Origin: Oligella sp050920755
GTDB lineage: Bacteria > Pseudomonadota > Gammaproteobacteria > Burkholderiales > Burkholderiaceae_B
Direction: 5' to 3'
Length of the DNA: 64,000 nucleotides
Assembly (NCBI RefSeq): GCF_050920755.1
Contig: NZ_CP158480.1
Location: forward strand, 620,001 to 684,000
Under the pieces are notes generated by a model. The model searched no databases. It was not told where the DNA came from and worked only from the letters and a program-made list of their open reading frames with translations. The translations under genes were made by a program, and so were the position numbers. Below, one piece after another: positions 8,828 through 17,895 of the stretch (position 1 is the first letter of the stretch; each line of letters starts with the position of its first letter).

Positions 8828-8889
8828 GATTGCTACCTGATTCTGCCAATATCGGCGATATTAATAAGATTAATTTGTCGATTATAAAA

Positions 8890-8920
8890 TAGCCTTAGCG
8901 ACAATAAGCTAAGTTGGCTA
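8890..8920. repeat. Inverted repeat in the rhodanese/gpmA divergent promoter region
   Basis: Arms TAGCC (8890-8894) plus TTAGC (8895-8899) pair with GCTAA (8908-8912) and GGCTA (8916-8920), with a three-base bulge on the right. It lies in the 152-base divergent spacer, about 60 bases before gpmA. It could be an operator dyad; no protein can be named for it. Confidence 0.3.
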
Positions 8921-8979
8921 AAATAGATGAAATTAATCATTCAATCGCTTTCTTTTATTAATCTGAGGATACTTATAAT

Positions 8980-9726
8980 ATGTATAAAATCGTTTTAATG
9001 CGCCATGGTCAAAGTCAGTGGAACTTAGAAAACCGCTTTACCGGTTGGGCTGATGTGGATTTGACTGAGGAGGGTCGAGCTCAAGCTAAGCAGGCCGGTG
9101 AGCTTTTAAAGAAAGAGGGCTATGTTTTTGATCATGCCTATACTTCTTATTTAAAAAGAGCTATTCGTACCCTTTGGATTGCTTTAGAGAGCATGGATAC
9201 GATGTACGTGCCTTATACCCCGAGCTGGCGCTTAAATGAGCGTCATTACGGTGCGCTGACCGGTTTAAATAAGGCTGAAACTGCACAAAAATACGGTGAT
9301 GAGCAGGTGTTAATCTGGCGCCGTGCTTTTGCGATCGGTCCCGATCCTTTAGATTTGGATGATGAGCGTCACCCGCGCTTTGATAAGCGTTATGCCCATA
9401 TCCCGGCTGAGGAACTTCCGGCGGCAGAGTGTCTCAAAGATACAATTGTACGTGTTAAGCCGCTTTGGGATGAGGAAATTGCGCCGGCAATCAAGAGCGG
9501 TAAAAACATTTTAATCACGGCGCACGGTAACAGTATCCGCGCTTTGATCAATTTATTTGATGATATTTCCGAAGAGGATATTGTGCATTTAAATATCCCG
9601 ACCGGTCAGCCACTAGTCTATGAGTTGGATGAAAACCTTAAGGCGATTCGTTACTACTACTTAGGCGATCCGGAGGAAATTGCTAAGGCCATGGCTGAAG
9701 TGGCCGCTCAGGGTAAGGCTAAGTAA
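8980..9726 (+). CDS. gpmA: 2,3-bisphosphoglycerate-dependent phosphoglycerate mutase
   Basis: 248 residues, the standard GpmA length. The phosphohistidine motif RHGQSQWN places H9 as the phosphorylated residue; the second histidine is in ITAHGNSIRAL near residue 182. It interconverts 3- and 2-phosphoglycerate in glycolysis and gluconeogenesis. First gene of gpmA-envC-ctpA-moeB, an order conserved in Burkholderiales. Confidence 0.97.
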   Translation: MYKIVLMRHGQSQWNLENRFTGWADVDLTEEGRAQAKQAGELLKKEGYVFDHAYTSYLKRAIRTLWIALESMDTMYVPYTPSWRLNERHYGALTGLNKAETAQKYGDEQVLIWRRAFAIGPDPLDLDDERHPRFDKRYAHIPAEELPAAECLKDTIVRVKPLWDEEIAPAIKSGKNILITAHGNSIRALINLFDDISEEDIVHLNIPTGQPLVYELDENLKAIRYYYLGDPEEIAKAMAEVAAQGKAK

Positions 9727-9768
9727 TCATCATATCCTTGAGGTTTTCAGAGTTTATTTTTTTAATGA

Positions 9769-11439
9769 GTGGCTGTGCTAACGATTAAAATTAATGCGGT
9801 TAAATCCGAGCCGATAGAGAAAGCGATCAGAGCAGCGGTAGCTGCCTGTGCCGCTCTTTTTTTGGCTTGTTCAAGTCTTGCTGAAGTGGCGATAGCGCAG
9901 TCGGTCAGCGACTTAAGTCAGCAACAAAAATCCGCTGAAAGGCAGCGCGCCGATCTTGAAAAAAGGATTAACTCAATCAAAAAAGCCATTCAATCTCAGG
10001 AAACTGAAAAAAGGGATGTGGTGGATAGACTCGGTGAATCCGAGCGTAATATCTCTCGGATTAATGCCGAGCTGGATCGCCTACAGGAGCAGCAAGATGA
10101 GACAGCGCATGAAATTGTCTTGCTGCGTCGTCAGGCGGACGGTCAGCGTAAGCTTTTGGCTGAGCGTCAAGAGGATTTGGCAGAGCAAATTTATACGCAA
10201 TATACCAGCGGCTTATCCCCTTGGTCCGCCTTGTTATCCGGTGGCGATGCGCAGAAAATCGGTCGTGATATGGGTTATTTAAGCTATGTGGCGAGGGCAC
10301 GAGCACGAGCGGTTGAGGAATTAAATCAGGCGATTTTAGGACTGCAGAAAACCGAGTCCGAGATTAAGGGACGTCAGCAGAAAATTGAACGTTTGGCGCA
10401 GCAAACCCTAGCCAGTAAGGGCGAATTAGAAAAAGAGCAGAAAAAGTATCAGGACGAATTGGCTAAGATCGAAAGTGATCTGAAGCGTCGTCGTGCGGAA
10501 GAGGGGCGTCTTAAAGGTGACCAACAGCGATTGGATAATTTGATTGGCGAGATTGGTCGCTCCATTGTTCAACAAAAAGAGTTGGCGCGACAAGCGGAGA
10601 TAGAGCGTCAGCGCAAAGCCTTAGAGCGTCAGCAAAATTTAGCGCGTGAGCGTGAGGCGCAAGCAAAGCGTGCCGCCGAGCAAGCTGCCTTGGCACAAAA
10701 GCAGGCTGAACGTGCAGCCACTTTACGTGCCGAAGCGCAACAAAAGCAGCAACAAGCTTTATCACAGCAGCGCTTAACTGAAATACAGATTCGTGAGGTG
10801 GAAAATGATATTGCCCGTGCTTTACGTCCCGATGATTTGGAGCAAGCCAAGCGTCGGATGACGGCGATGTTAAATCAGCGCCAACAAAGTCAGCAGCAAT
10901 TAACCGCTGCGCGTCAACAGCAGGAAAATGCTGAAATCGAAGCCGCCAAGGCACGTTTAGCAAGAGATCGAGCTTTAGAGGCACAACGTCTGGAAGCACA
11001 AGCGCGTGAGGATGAGCGTAAAGCCAAAGCCTTGGCTGCCTCAACTAATGCCGGTATTCCTCAAGGGGCGCCTTGGCCATTACGTGGTGCTGTACAGGGT
11101 CGGTTTGGTCGTACACGTCCGGATACCGGTGGGGTCTGGCGCGGGATTCTGATTAAGGCCAATACCGGTGCGCCGGTTAAGGCAGTGGCCGGGGGTACCG
11201 TGGTTTTTGCAGATTGGATGCGCGGTTTCGGTAATTTAATTATCGTCGATCACGGTAATGACTATATGAGCGTCTATGGCTACAATCAGAGCTTATCGCT
11301 TAAAGTCGGTCAGACGGTACGCTCCGGTCAAACCATTGCTCGTGCAGGCTCGACCGGTGGTCAGGTGGAGCCGGCCTTATACTTTGAAATCAGACGCGGT
11401 ACGCAACCCATTGATCCCTTACGGATGTTGGCAAAATAG
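9769..11439 (+). CDS. envC: EnvC-like murein hydrolase activator (coiled coil plus degenerate LytM domain)
   Basis: 556 residues from GTG 9769. A hydrophobic export signal at about residues 20-43 (AAVAACAALFLACSS) is followed by a likely signal peptidase I site near AIAQS. Residues about 50-260 and 270-425 are coiled coil rich in Gln, Glu, Arg and Ala. The C-terminal 120 residues are a LytM/M23 fold, but the zinc ligands are lost: the first His site reads VWRGILI, the HxH motif reads LYFEIRRG. This matches EnvC, which activates amidases at the division septum instead of cutting murein itself. A start at ATG 9765 is out of frame. Lies between gpmA and ctpA. Confidence 0.88.
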   Translation: MAVLTIKINAVKSEPIEKAIRAAVAACAALFLACSSLAEVAIAQSVSDLSQQQKSAERQRADLEKRINSIKKAIQSQETEKRDVVDRLGESERNISRINAELDRLQEQQDETAHEIVLLRRQADGQRKLLAERQEDLAEQIYTQYTSGLSPWSALLSGGDAQKIGRDMGYLSYVARARARAVEELNQAILGLQKTESEIKGRQQKIERLAQQTLASKGELEKEQKKYQDELAKIESDLKRRRAEEGRLKGDQQRLDNLIGEIGRSIVQQKELARQAEIERQRKALERQQNLAREREAQAKRAAEQAALAQKQAERAATLRAEAQQKQQQALSQQRLTEIQIREVENDIARALRPDDLEQAKRRMTAMLNQRQQSQQQLTAARQQQENAEIEAAKARLARDRALEAQRLEAQAREDERKAKALAASTNAGIPQGAPWPLRGAVQGRFGRTRPDTGGVWRGILIKANTGAPVKAVAGGTVVFADWMRGFGNLIIVDHGNDYMSVYGYNQSLSLKVGQTVRSGQTIARAGSTGGQVEPALYFEIRRGTQPIDPLRMLAK

Positions 11440-11460
11440 CTTAAAAAGCAAAGGTGCATA

Positions 11461-13056
11461 ATGCTTTATACTTCAAACTCTTTTAATAGACAAAAGCTTT
11501 TCAAACAGCTCATGGCTATCGGCTGTGCACTGTATGTATTCGGCATGGGTTCTCATGCTTTGCCGGCAGCGGCTGAACCAGTGGTTACGCCGGTGGTCGA
11601 GCCACTGTATGCACAAAAGCAAAATAAGGCCAGTCTTGAAGTGGTAGAGCAGGCATCGACTATTGAGGCGATTCCGGAGTTTGATGATCGCTTGCCCTAT
11701 GAGGAGTTACGCCGCTTTGCCTCGGTCTTTGCAGCGATTAAAAATCGTTATGTGGAGCCGGTGGAAAACGCTAAGTTGGTGGAAGCTGCCATTAACGGCA
11801 TGATGGATAGCTTGGATCCTCATTCAAGCTATCTTAACGAAGAGGCTTTTACCGGTTTACAAGAGGCGACAGAGGGCTCTTTCGGCGGTTTAGGTATTGA
11901 GATTGAGGGTACGGCCAATAAAGAAATTGAAATTATTTCACCCATTGAAGACAGTCCGGCTGCCAAAGCCGGCATTATGCCCGGTGATGTGATTGTTAAG
12001 GTTGACGGCGTTGCCGTTACTGAGCTGTCGTTAAGTGAGGTAGTTAAAAAACTGCGGGGTGAGCCGGGTTCCGGTATTGTATTGACGGTGCGACGCGGTG
12101 CCGAAATGTTGGATTTTGAAATTGTCAGAGATTTAATTAAGGTGCAAAGTGTTCGTAGCAAAATGCTCGAACGTGATATTGCTTATATCCGAATTACTCA
12201 ATTTCAAGAGCGTACCGTTGAGGATTTAGTAAAGCATCTGAATGGCTTTAAAACGGAGCCAAAGGCGTTAGTACTTGATTTACGTAACGATCCGGGTGGT
12301 TTATTAAATGCTGCGGTGGGCGTTGCCGGCGCTTTTATTGAGCCTGAAAAACTTGTTGTTTATACCAAGAGTCGTGGTGAGGTGAATCTGCGCTACCGTG
12401 TGGTTCCCAGTGATTACAGCTTAACTCACACGGATCCGCTTAAGGACTTACCGGCGTGGAGTCGTAAGATTCCGATGGTGTTGTTGATTAATGTCGGTTC
12501 CGCCTCGGCTTCCGAGATTGTGGCAGGTGCTTTGCAGGATTATCAGCGTGCCACCATTATGGGTAATCGTAGTTTCGGTAAAGGCTCGGTGCAGGTGGTG
12601 ATGGCATTGGGTGATAATACCGGCGTTAAGCTGACCATTGCGCGCTATTACACACCTAATGATCGTTCGATTCAGGCCACCGGTATTGAACCGGACATTG
12701 TAGTGACCGATACTGAAAACGGTGATTTCTTCAGTGTGCCGCGCGAGGCGGATTTACGAGATCATTTGGTTGGTGATGATGAGGTGGTGAGCTCGCAGGC
12801 TACGTCCGAGGGCGTGACTGAGGGGGTGACCGGTGAAGCGATAGAGCCCGCAGCAGCGGGTGATACTGAATCGGCAACCGGGGCTGATGAAGCTGAAGAT
12901 ATTAAGCCGATCGTTGAGGAAGTGGATGAAATTGAGTCTGAGACTGCCGAGGATGGCGCCAAGATCGAGATGTACACTTTCGGTTCCGATGAGGATTATC
13001 AATTACAGCAAGCCGTAAAGTTTCTGATTGGAGAGTACCTTGAGTCAACTGAATGA
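11461..13056 (+). CDS. ctpA: Carboxyl-terminal processing protease (S41 family)
   Basis: 531 residues. N-terminal signal segment at about 14-38 (LMAIGCALYVFGMGSHALPA). A PDZ domain follows at about 135-205, with the carboxylate-binding loop in SFGGLGIEIEG. The S41 catalytic serine is in VGSASASEIVAG and the lysine in NRSFGKGSVQV (about 25 residues later). The C-terminus has an acidic Glu/Asp-rich extension at about 430-500 of unknown role. CtpA-type enzymes act in the periplasm and often control cell-wall hydrolases, which fits the neighbouring envC. The stop (13054-13056) lies inside the 5' part of moeB. Confidence 0.93.
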   Translation: MLYTSNSFNRQKLFKQLMAIGCALYVFGMGSHALPAAAEPVVTPVVEPLYAQKQNKASLEVVEQASTIEAIPEFDDRLPYEELRRFASVFAAIKNRYVEPVENAKLVEAAINGMMDSLDPHSSYLNEEAFTGLQEATEGSFGGLGIEIEGTANKEIEIISPIEDSPAAKAGIMPGDVIVKVDGVAVTELSLSEVVKKLRGEPGSGIVLTVRRGAEMLDFEIVRDLIKVQSVRSKMLERDIAYIRITQFQERTVEDLVKHLNGFKTEPKALVLDLRNDPGGLLNAAVGVAGAFIEPEKLVVYTKSRGEVNLRYRVVPSDYSLTHTDPLKDLPAWSRKIPMVLLINVGSASASEIVAGALQDYQRATIMGNRSFGKGSVQVVMALGDNTGVKLTIARYYTPNDRSIQATGIEPDIVVTDTENGDFFSVPREADLRDHLVGDDEVVSSQATSEGVTEGVTGEAIEPAAAGDTESATGADEAEDIKPIVEEVDEIESETAEDGAKIEMYTFGSDEDYQLQQAVKFLIGEYLESTE

Positions 13057-13816
13057 TGAGCAAATGTTACGCTATGCCCGTCATATTATGTTGGACGGCT
13101 TCGGCTTCGAGGGTCAGGAGCGTTTATTAAATAGCAAAGTCCTGATGGTGGGGGCGGGCGGCTTAGGTGCTCCGGCCCTTATGTATTTGGTGGCTGCCGG
13201 TGTGGGTACGATTCACTTGGTCGACGATGATACGGTCGAACTCAGTAATTTGCAGCGCCAAATAGCACACACCAATGATCGAGTCGCCATGCCCAAGGTC
13301 GAATCGGCTAGATTGATGGCACAGGCTTTAAACCCTGAGGTTCGTGTAGTCCCTCATCATCAACGCTATGGTGATGCCGAGCTTGACGCCTTGATAGCGG
13401 AAGTTGATTTGGTGCTTGAATGCACGGATAATTTTAACACGCGCCAACAGCTCAATCGCATTTGTTTTAAGTATAAAGTACCTATGGTATCGGCTGCAGC
13501 GATTCGCTTTGATGGGCAAGTCACGGTATTTGATTTTAGGGATTCGGCAAGCCCTTGTTATGCCTGTCAATATGACCCGAGTGAAAATCTACAACCGGAT
13601 AATTGCGCGACTCTGGGCGTTTTATCAACGGTGGTTGGCAGTATCGGTATGATGCAAGCGCATGAAGCGTTGAAATTGCTTTTAGGGATAGGGCAGTCGC
13701 TAGAGGGGCGTTTATTGATGTTTGATGGTCGTAATACGCACTGGCATGAGTTTAAACTCAGCAAAAATCCACAGTGTAGTATTTGTGCAAAAGCCGCCGA
13801 TGCCATGGATGTATAA
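13040..13816 (+). CDS. moeB: MoeB/ThiF-family adenylyltransferase (molybdopterin or thiamine sulfur carrier activation)
   Basis: About 258 residues from TTG 13040, chosen because GGAGAG at 13030-13035 sits a few bases upstream; a TTG at 13028 would give four more residues. The ATP-binding glycine motif GAGGLGAPA is at about 35-43, with the adenylation arginine in NLQRQ. Structural zinc cysteines are visible as CYAC and CSIC, and the catalytic-type cysteine in DNCATLGVL. It activates the C-terminal glycine of MoaD or ThiS. It overlaps the end of ctpA by 17 bases, which suggests translational coupling. Substrate (MoaD or ThiS) cannot be settled here. Confidence 0.88.
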   Translation: MSQLNDEQMLRYARHIMLDGFGFEGQERLLNSKVLMVGAGGLGAPALMYLVAAGVGTIHLVDDDTVELSNLQRQIAHTNDRVAMPKVESARLMAQALNPEVRVVPHHQRYGDAELDALIAEVDLVLECTDNFNTRQQLNRICFKYKVPMVSAAAIRFDGQVTVFDFRDSASPCYACQYDPSENLQPDNCATLGVLSTVVGSIGMMQAHEALKLLLGIGQSLEGRLLMFDGRNTHWHEFKLSKNPQCSICAKAADAMDV

Positions 13817-13820
13817 AATA

Positions 13821-13866
13821 AGGGCTTCGCTACACCGGATGATCGCATAGAGAAGCCCTGTTTTTT
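13821..13866 (+). terminator. Intrinsic terminator after moeB
   Basis: Arms AGGGCTTC (13821-13828) and GAAGCCCT (13852-13859) form an 8-bp stem with a 23-base loop, followed by G and six T (13861-13866). It starts five bases after the moeB stop and ends the gpmA-envC-ctpA-moeB run. Confidence 0.8.
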
Positions 13867-13886
13867 CGATTTTGCCCACTTAGCGC

Positions 13887-15773
13887 TTAGGATTGCTCCT
13901 CTTCGGCCTCGTTAATTTGTGCCTCAACGGTAAGCTCTTCAGCATCAGTAGCCGCTTGTGCTGCAATTGGAAGACGGCTTTTCTTAGGCTTAAGCTGGAA
14001 TTCCGCATAGAGAGGAGTATTAAACTCTACCGTAAAACTGCGTAATTCATCACGTCTAAACACATGTACCAGCGCATTTTGCTTGGTTTGATAGCGACTT
14101 AAAAGCTCCTCCAGATTGCTTGTATTAACGCGTAAGCCGTCAATCGCCACCAGTACATCCCCTGCAGATAAACCGGCTTTATGCGCCACACCATGCTGCA
14201 TTACGCTCTGAATCACGCATTGACCCTCACGATTGACGGCACGAATATCCAAGCTCACCGAGGCCTTGCTTTTATCCACAATAGTGGTTAATTTAAGCCC
14301 TTCACCATCCAGTAAGACTTTGAGTGGCAGCTTTTTGGTGCCGTAAACATAGCGATCAAGGAAATTCAGTAAATCGTCTTTATTCATGCCGGTGGCCTGA
14401 TGCAGTACTTCAGGTACATCAGATTCACGCAAGCCCAGTTGGCGACCCAAATAGAAGTTTTTGCCGAAATGCGTCCATAAGTAGCGCATTACATCATCAA
14501 GCGACTTTTCGTGATTGGTGCTTTGACGTATAAATAAGTCCAAACACAGCGCTACTAAAGAGCCCTTGGAGTAATAGCTGACAATCTGATTGCGGGCATT
14601 TTCATCCTGTTGATAGAACTTAGTCCAAGCATCAAAAGAGCTTTCGGCCACACTTTGCTTAATACGTCCGGAGTCGTTATTGACGCGACCGATGTTTTCA
14701 GCGACTAAATCAAAGTATTGCGCTTCGGAAATCAGGCCGCTCCGCAAGAGCATCAAATCATCATAGTAGGAAGTGAAGCCCTCAAAAATCCATAAAAGTG
14801 AGGTGGGCGTGGCTCGATCTAAGCGATAGGGCGTAAATACCGCCGGCTTAATCCGTTTGACATTCCAACTGTGAAAGTACTCATGACTGATTAAGCCTAG
14901 AAATTCACGATACTCCTTGGATTGCTCAGTTTGACCGATCACCGGTAAAGCCTTGCGGGAGCAGATTAATGCGGTGCTGTTGCGATGCTCAAGACCACCG
15001 TAATCATTGCCGGTGACCATGGTTAAAAAGACATAGCGAGCGCCATGATCGGTAAATGGCGGCGCTTGGGTCTCAGGCTCAAAGAAGCGAATTTGCGTTT
15101 CGCAGATTTTAGCCGTATCTGCTGCAATACGTTCAAAATCGATATTTGGCAAGACGCCGGTAAAGACCATATCGTGCACAATGCCGGCGACGACAAAGCT
15201 GATTACCTTAGGGCGACCCATTTCGACCGGATGATCGATTAAATCATCATAGTCTTTGGCACGATAAAAACCGAAGCGTGTATGCTCAGCCGCTTTGGGG
15301 TGCCCCTCTGCCGGCGGTAGACTGGTGTACACGCGCCATTTACTGCTTTGTTTGGGGGCTTTGATCTCAACTAAACAAGGCAGATGCTCTTGACCATGTA
15401 CCTTAAGAAAGACACTGGTCCCGTTAAAAAAGCCGTGCGACTCATCTAAATGGGCCTTGCGCACCGATAAATCCCAAGCATAAACGGTGTAATCAATTTG
15501 AATCGGGCCGTTTCTGACCGCCTCAATTTTCCACGTATGATTATCCAGATGGGTAATGCTTAAAGGATAGTTATTGTGAGTGGCACGCAAAGTCTCAATA
15601 TGCTTGGAAAAATCGCGCATCGTATAACTGCCGGGGATCCAGCGCGGTAGGCTGACAATTTGACCTGCCGGATTAGGCTCGGCAATGGTTAGCGTCACTT
15701 TAAAGCGATGACCGCTTAAATCATCTGAAGTGATGCGATAAAAAACTTTATCTTCAAATATCTTATTATTCAT
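13887..15773 (-). CDS. M61 family metallopeptidase (glycyl aminopeptidase-like) with PDZ domain
   Basis: 628 residues. The zinc motif is HEYFHSWNVKRIKP near residue 297 (HExxH), with a downstream glutamate in WIFEGFTSYYDDL. An N-terminal beta-rich domain with RWIPGSYTMRDFSKHIE (part) precedes it, and a PDZ-like domain with AGLSAGDVLVAIDGLRV lies at about 525-580. No signal peptide is visible, so a cytoplasmic location is likely. The family cleaves N-terminal glycine or alanine from peptides in studied cases. Single gene, transcribed toward the moeB terminator. The last 40 residues are acidic and of low complexity. Confidence 0.9.
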   Translation of the reverse strand: MNNKIFEDKVFYRITSDDLSGHRFKVTLTIAEPNPAGQIVSLPRWIPGSYTMRDFSKHIETLRATHNNYPLSITHLDNHTWKIEAVRNGPIQIDYTVYAWDLSVRKAHLDESHGFFNGTSVFLKVHGQEHLPCLVEIKAPKQSSKWRVYTSLPPAEGHPKAAEHTRFGFYRAKDYDDLIDHPVEMGRPKVISFVVAGIVHDMVFTGVLPNIDFERIAADTAKICETQIRFFEPETQAPPFTDHGARYVFLTMVTGNDYGGLEHRNSTALICSRKALPVIGQTEQSKEYREFLGLISHEYFHSWNVKRIKPAVFTPYRLDRATPTSLLWIFEGFTSYYDDLMLLRSGLISEAQYFDLVAENIGRVNNDSGRIKQSVAESSFDAWTKFYQQDENARNQIVSYYSKGSLVALCLDLFIRQSTNHEKSLDDVMRYLWTHFGKNFYLGRQLGLRESDVPEVLHQATGMNKDDLLNFLDRYVYGTKKLPLKVLLDGEGLKLTTIVDKSKASVSLDIRAVNREGQCVIQSVMQHGVAHKAGLSAGDVLVAIDGLRVNTSNLEELLSRYQTKQNALVHVFRRDELRSFTVEFNTPLYAEFQLKPKKSRLPIAAQAATDAEELTVEAQINEAEEEQS

Positions 15774-15817
15774 CTATATAATGCCTTTAGTTCTGATAAA
15801 ATCCATGAGTTCTTAAG

Positions 15818-15846
15818 CTCTTGAAAGCTTTCTGAAAGCTCAAGAG
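15818..15846. repeat. Long hairpin in the M61/atpI divergent spacer
   Basis: Outer arms CTCTTGA (15818-15824) and TCAAGAG (15840-15846) pair perfectly, and inner arms GCTTT and AAAGC continue the stem after a two-base AA bulge, with CTG as loop. No T-run follows on either strand, so it does not look like a terminator. On the minus strand it would lie about 45 bases before the peptidase start, perhaps in its 5' leader. Confidence 0.5.
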
Positions 15847-16035
15847 TATGGTGGCACTCTGTTTAAGTACTTCTTTAGTATTATAAACAAGCGCCAAGCA
15901 AGGATTTATTCAGGATGATTATTGCTAGTAAATTTGCTGACAGGCTTGTGGTGTTAGGCATTAAGAGACTAAATATAGGGTCTGAAAGCTTACGCGGCAC
16001 TGCAACAAAATATGTAACAAAGTCATCAACTGAAT

Positions 16036-16064
16036 GTGACAAGTAGTAAAAAAAAGGTTATACT
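16036..16064 (+). promoter_or_regulatory. Probable sigma70 promoter of the atp operon
   Basis: GTGACA (16036-16041) and TATACT (16059-16064) are separated by 17 bases, close to the consensus TTGACA/TATAAT. Transcription would be expected to start about 16071, within a few bases of the atpI ATG at 16074, so the atpI message could be leaderless or nearly so. AGGG at 16066-16069 is the only ribosome-binding-like stretch and is very near the ATG. Confidence 0.55.
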
Positions 16065-16073
16065 TAGGGCGCT

Positions 16074-16499
16074 ATGGATCAGGAGCAATTTGAAGCGATA
16101 AGCTTGACCCCCGAGCAGAGACAGCGTATGAGTGCTGCCGCCATTCGGGAGTTACTTAATTCGGTGGTTGCTCAGTTGGTCGTATTATTGATAACTACGC
16201 TGGTTGTGTTTGTTTTTTGGTCAAATTGGGCGGCGTTATCAATAATTGCAGGCGGCATGACTTATCTGATTCCGTCTGCTTTATTTGTTTTGCATTTAGT
16301 GCTAAGACTTTTGTCGCAAAAGCCGGCCTCAGCCACGATGTTTTTGGTGGGTGAGGCGATTAAAATCGGCGTTGCGATGCTCTTAATGGTTTTGGTCATT
16401 AAGGTATTCGGTACGAATTTGGTATGGCCGGCGTTTTTTGTCGGCTTATTAGTAGTTTTAAAGGCATACCTATTGCTTTTGGTTTTTAAGAAGTTGTAG
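16074..16499 (+). CDS. atpI: ATP synthase subunit I
   Basis: 141 residues with four predicted membrane helices (about 31-50, 56-77, 86-106, 112-138). Matches the bacterial AtpI/Atp1 family in size, membrane layout and position as first gene of the atp operon. AtpI assists assembly of the c-ring and is not part of the finished enzyme. Sequence conservation in this family is low, so the call relies mostly on context. A 120-base spacer separates it from atpB. Confidence 0.88.
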   Translation: MDQEQFEAISLTPEQRQRMSAAAIRELLNSVVAQLVVLLITTLVVFVFWSNWAALSIIAGGMTYLIPSALFVLHLVLRLLSQKPASATMFLVGEAIKIGVAMLLMVLVIKVFGTNLVWPAFFVGLLVVLKAYLLLLVFKKL

Positions 16500-16619
16500 T
16501 TCCGAACCGTTGTTGGCGAGACGGGCTGCAGATTGACCGAAGCAGTAGATTTGATTAGTTGTTACTCTCTTGATTGAGTTTTTAATTAAGAGGGTGGTTC
16601 ATACGGAGATTGGAGCAAA

Positions 16620-17507
16620 ATGGATGCTTCTTTAGTTAAACCATCACCACAGCAGTATTACATTCAGCACCATTTGGAGCATTTCAGCAATAAGCCGCAG
16701 GAAAGTATTGCCGATTTCAGTGTAATTAACTTTGACTCCATTTTTTGGGCTGTTTTGGTAGGCGTTATCGGTCTTTTCTTCTTATATAAAGCTGCTAAAA
16801 ATGCGACATCCGGTGTGCCCGGTCGTTTCCAGATGGCTGTTGAGATGTTGGTCGGTATGGTTGATGAGCAGGCTAAGAGTATCGTACACAATGCGAATTC
16901 TCGTAAGTTTGTTGCGCCTTTAGCCTTAACCATTTTTGTTTGGGTGGCTTTGATGAACTCGCTGGATTTATTGCCGGTAGATTTGGCGCCATCAATTTTC
17001 TCATGGACCGGTCTTGCAGGTACATCCGATAATCACGGCGTACTTTATTATCACCGTATTCTACCGACAGCTGACCTGAATATGACTTTAGGTATGTCAA
17101 TCACCGTATTATTAATTTCTCTATACTACGGTATCAAGATTAAAAACCCCGGCGGTTTTGTTAAAAGCCTATTCACAGCGCCTTTCGGTGCAGAGGGTGT
17201 GGTCGCTAAGATTATATTGGCACCTGCAAATCTACTGTTAAATATTATTGAGTACTTTGCTAAAACCGTTTCATTGGGTATGCGACTTTTTGCTACCATG
17301 TATGCCGGTGAGTTGGTGTTTATGCTTATCGCCCTGATGGGTGCGGCATGGAGCGGTTTCAATGCCTTAAGTATCGGTTTAGGTATCGGTCATGTATTAG
17401 CCGGTTCGGCATGGGCTATTTTCCACATTTTAATTATCTTATTACAAGCATTTATCTTTATGATGTTGACTCTCGTGTATGTAGGTCAGGCGCATGAAGA
17501 TCACTAG
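16620..17507 (+). CDS. atpB: F1Fo ATP synthase subunit a
   Basis: 295 residues. Polytopic; the proton-channel helix with the essential arginine reads FAKTVSLGMRLFATMYAGE near residues 214-232, and the C-terminal helix ends AFIFMMLTLVYVGQAHE. The N-terminus is extended (about 40 residues) before the first helix, as is usual in betaproteobacteria. Subunit a carries protons to and from the c-ring. Confidence 0.97.
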   Translation: MDASLVKPSPQQYYIQHHLEHFSNKPQESIADFSVINFDSIFWAVLVGVIGLFFLYKAAKNATSGVPGRFQMAVEMLVGMVDEQAKSIVHNANSRKFVAPLALTIFVWVALMNSLDLLPVDLAPSIFSWTGLAGTSDNHGVLYYHRILPTADLNMTLGMSITVLLISLYYGIKIKNPGGFVKSLFTAPFGAEGVVAKIILAPANLLLNIIEYFAKTVSLGMRLFATMYAGELVFMLIALMGAAWSGFNALSIGLGIGHVLAGSAWAIFHILIILLQAFIFMMLTLVYVGQAHEDH

Positions 17508-17655
17508 AATTTAGTCGGCTGAGAGCATAGCTGTACATGTTTTCAGCCGGCTAAGTGGCAGGTTTTGACATACGATTATCATCAGAATCTGTTTAATTTT
17601 TATAAATTAATTTATCCATCTTTTAACTATTGGTTCATTACCACAAGGAGTTGTC

Positions 17656-17895
17656 ATGGAAGTTGCAGGTTTAGTAGCTCTTGCTTGCGCATTTATTATT
17701 GGTTTAGGTGCTATCGGTGCGTGTTTAGGTATCGGTATGATGGGTGGTAAATACCTGGAAGCATCTGCTCGTCAGCCTGAGTTGATGAACGCTTTGCAAA
17801 CCAAAATGTTCTTATTAGCCGGCCTTATCGATGCTGCTTACTTAATCGGCGTTGGTATTGCTATGTTATTCGCTTTTGCTAACCCATTCGCCTAA
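17656..17895 (+). CDS. atpE: F1Fo ATP synthase subunit c
   Basis: 79 residues forming two hydrophobic helices. The first holds the glycine-rich packing motif GLGAIGACLGIG; the polar loop is ARQPEL; the ion-carrying acid is D59 in GLIDAAYLI. Asp at this place and no glutamine/threonine pattern of Na+-binding rings points to proton coupling (inference). Start supported by AAGGAG eight bases before ATG 17656. Flanked by a hairpin just after the stop. Confidence 0.97.
   Translation: MEVAGLVALACAFIIGLGAIGACLGIGMMGGKYLEASARQPELMNALQTKMFLLAGLIDAAYLIGVGIAMLFAFANPFA

Larger units (their letters stand above)
15774..16073. other. 300-base divergent spacer between the M61 peptidase and the atp operon
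   Basis: No gene is supported here. It contains the hairpin at 15818-15846 (listed separately) and the atpI promoter near 16036-16064. The remainder is A/T-rich with no open frame of note; promoters for the minus-strand peptidase must lie at its left side but no strong match was seen. Confidence 0.6.

Noticed and set aside
10511..11044. Long open frame on the minus strand opposite envC
   Set aside because: It is an antisense shadow of the Gln/Ala/Arg-rich coiled coil; no domain, no ribosome site and poor composition.
15818..15846. Hairpin considered as a terminator
   Set aside because: No T-run on either strand, and it lies in a divergent spacer where no transcript needs to end.
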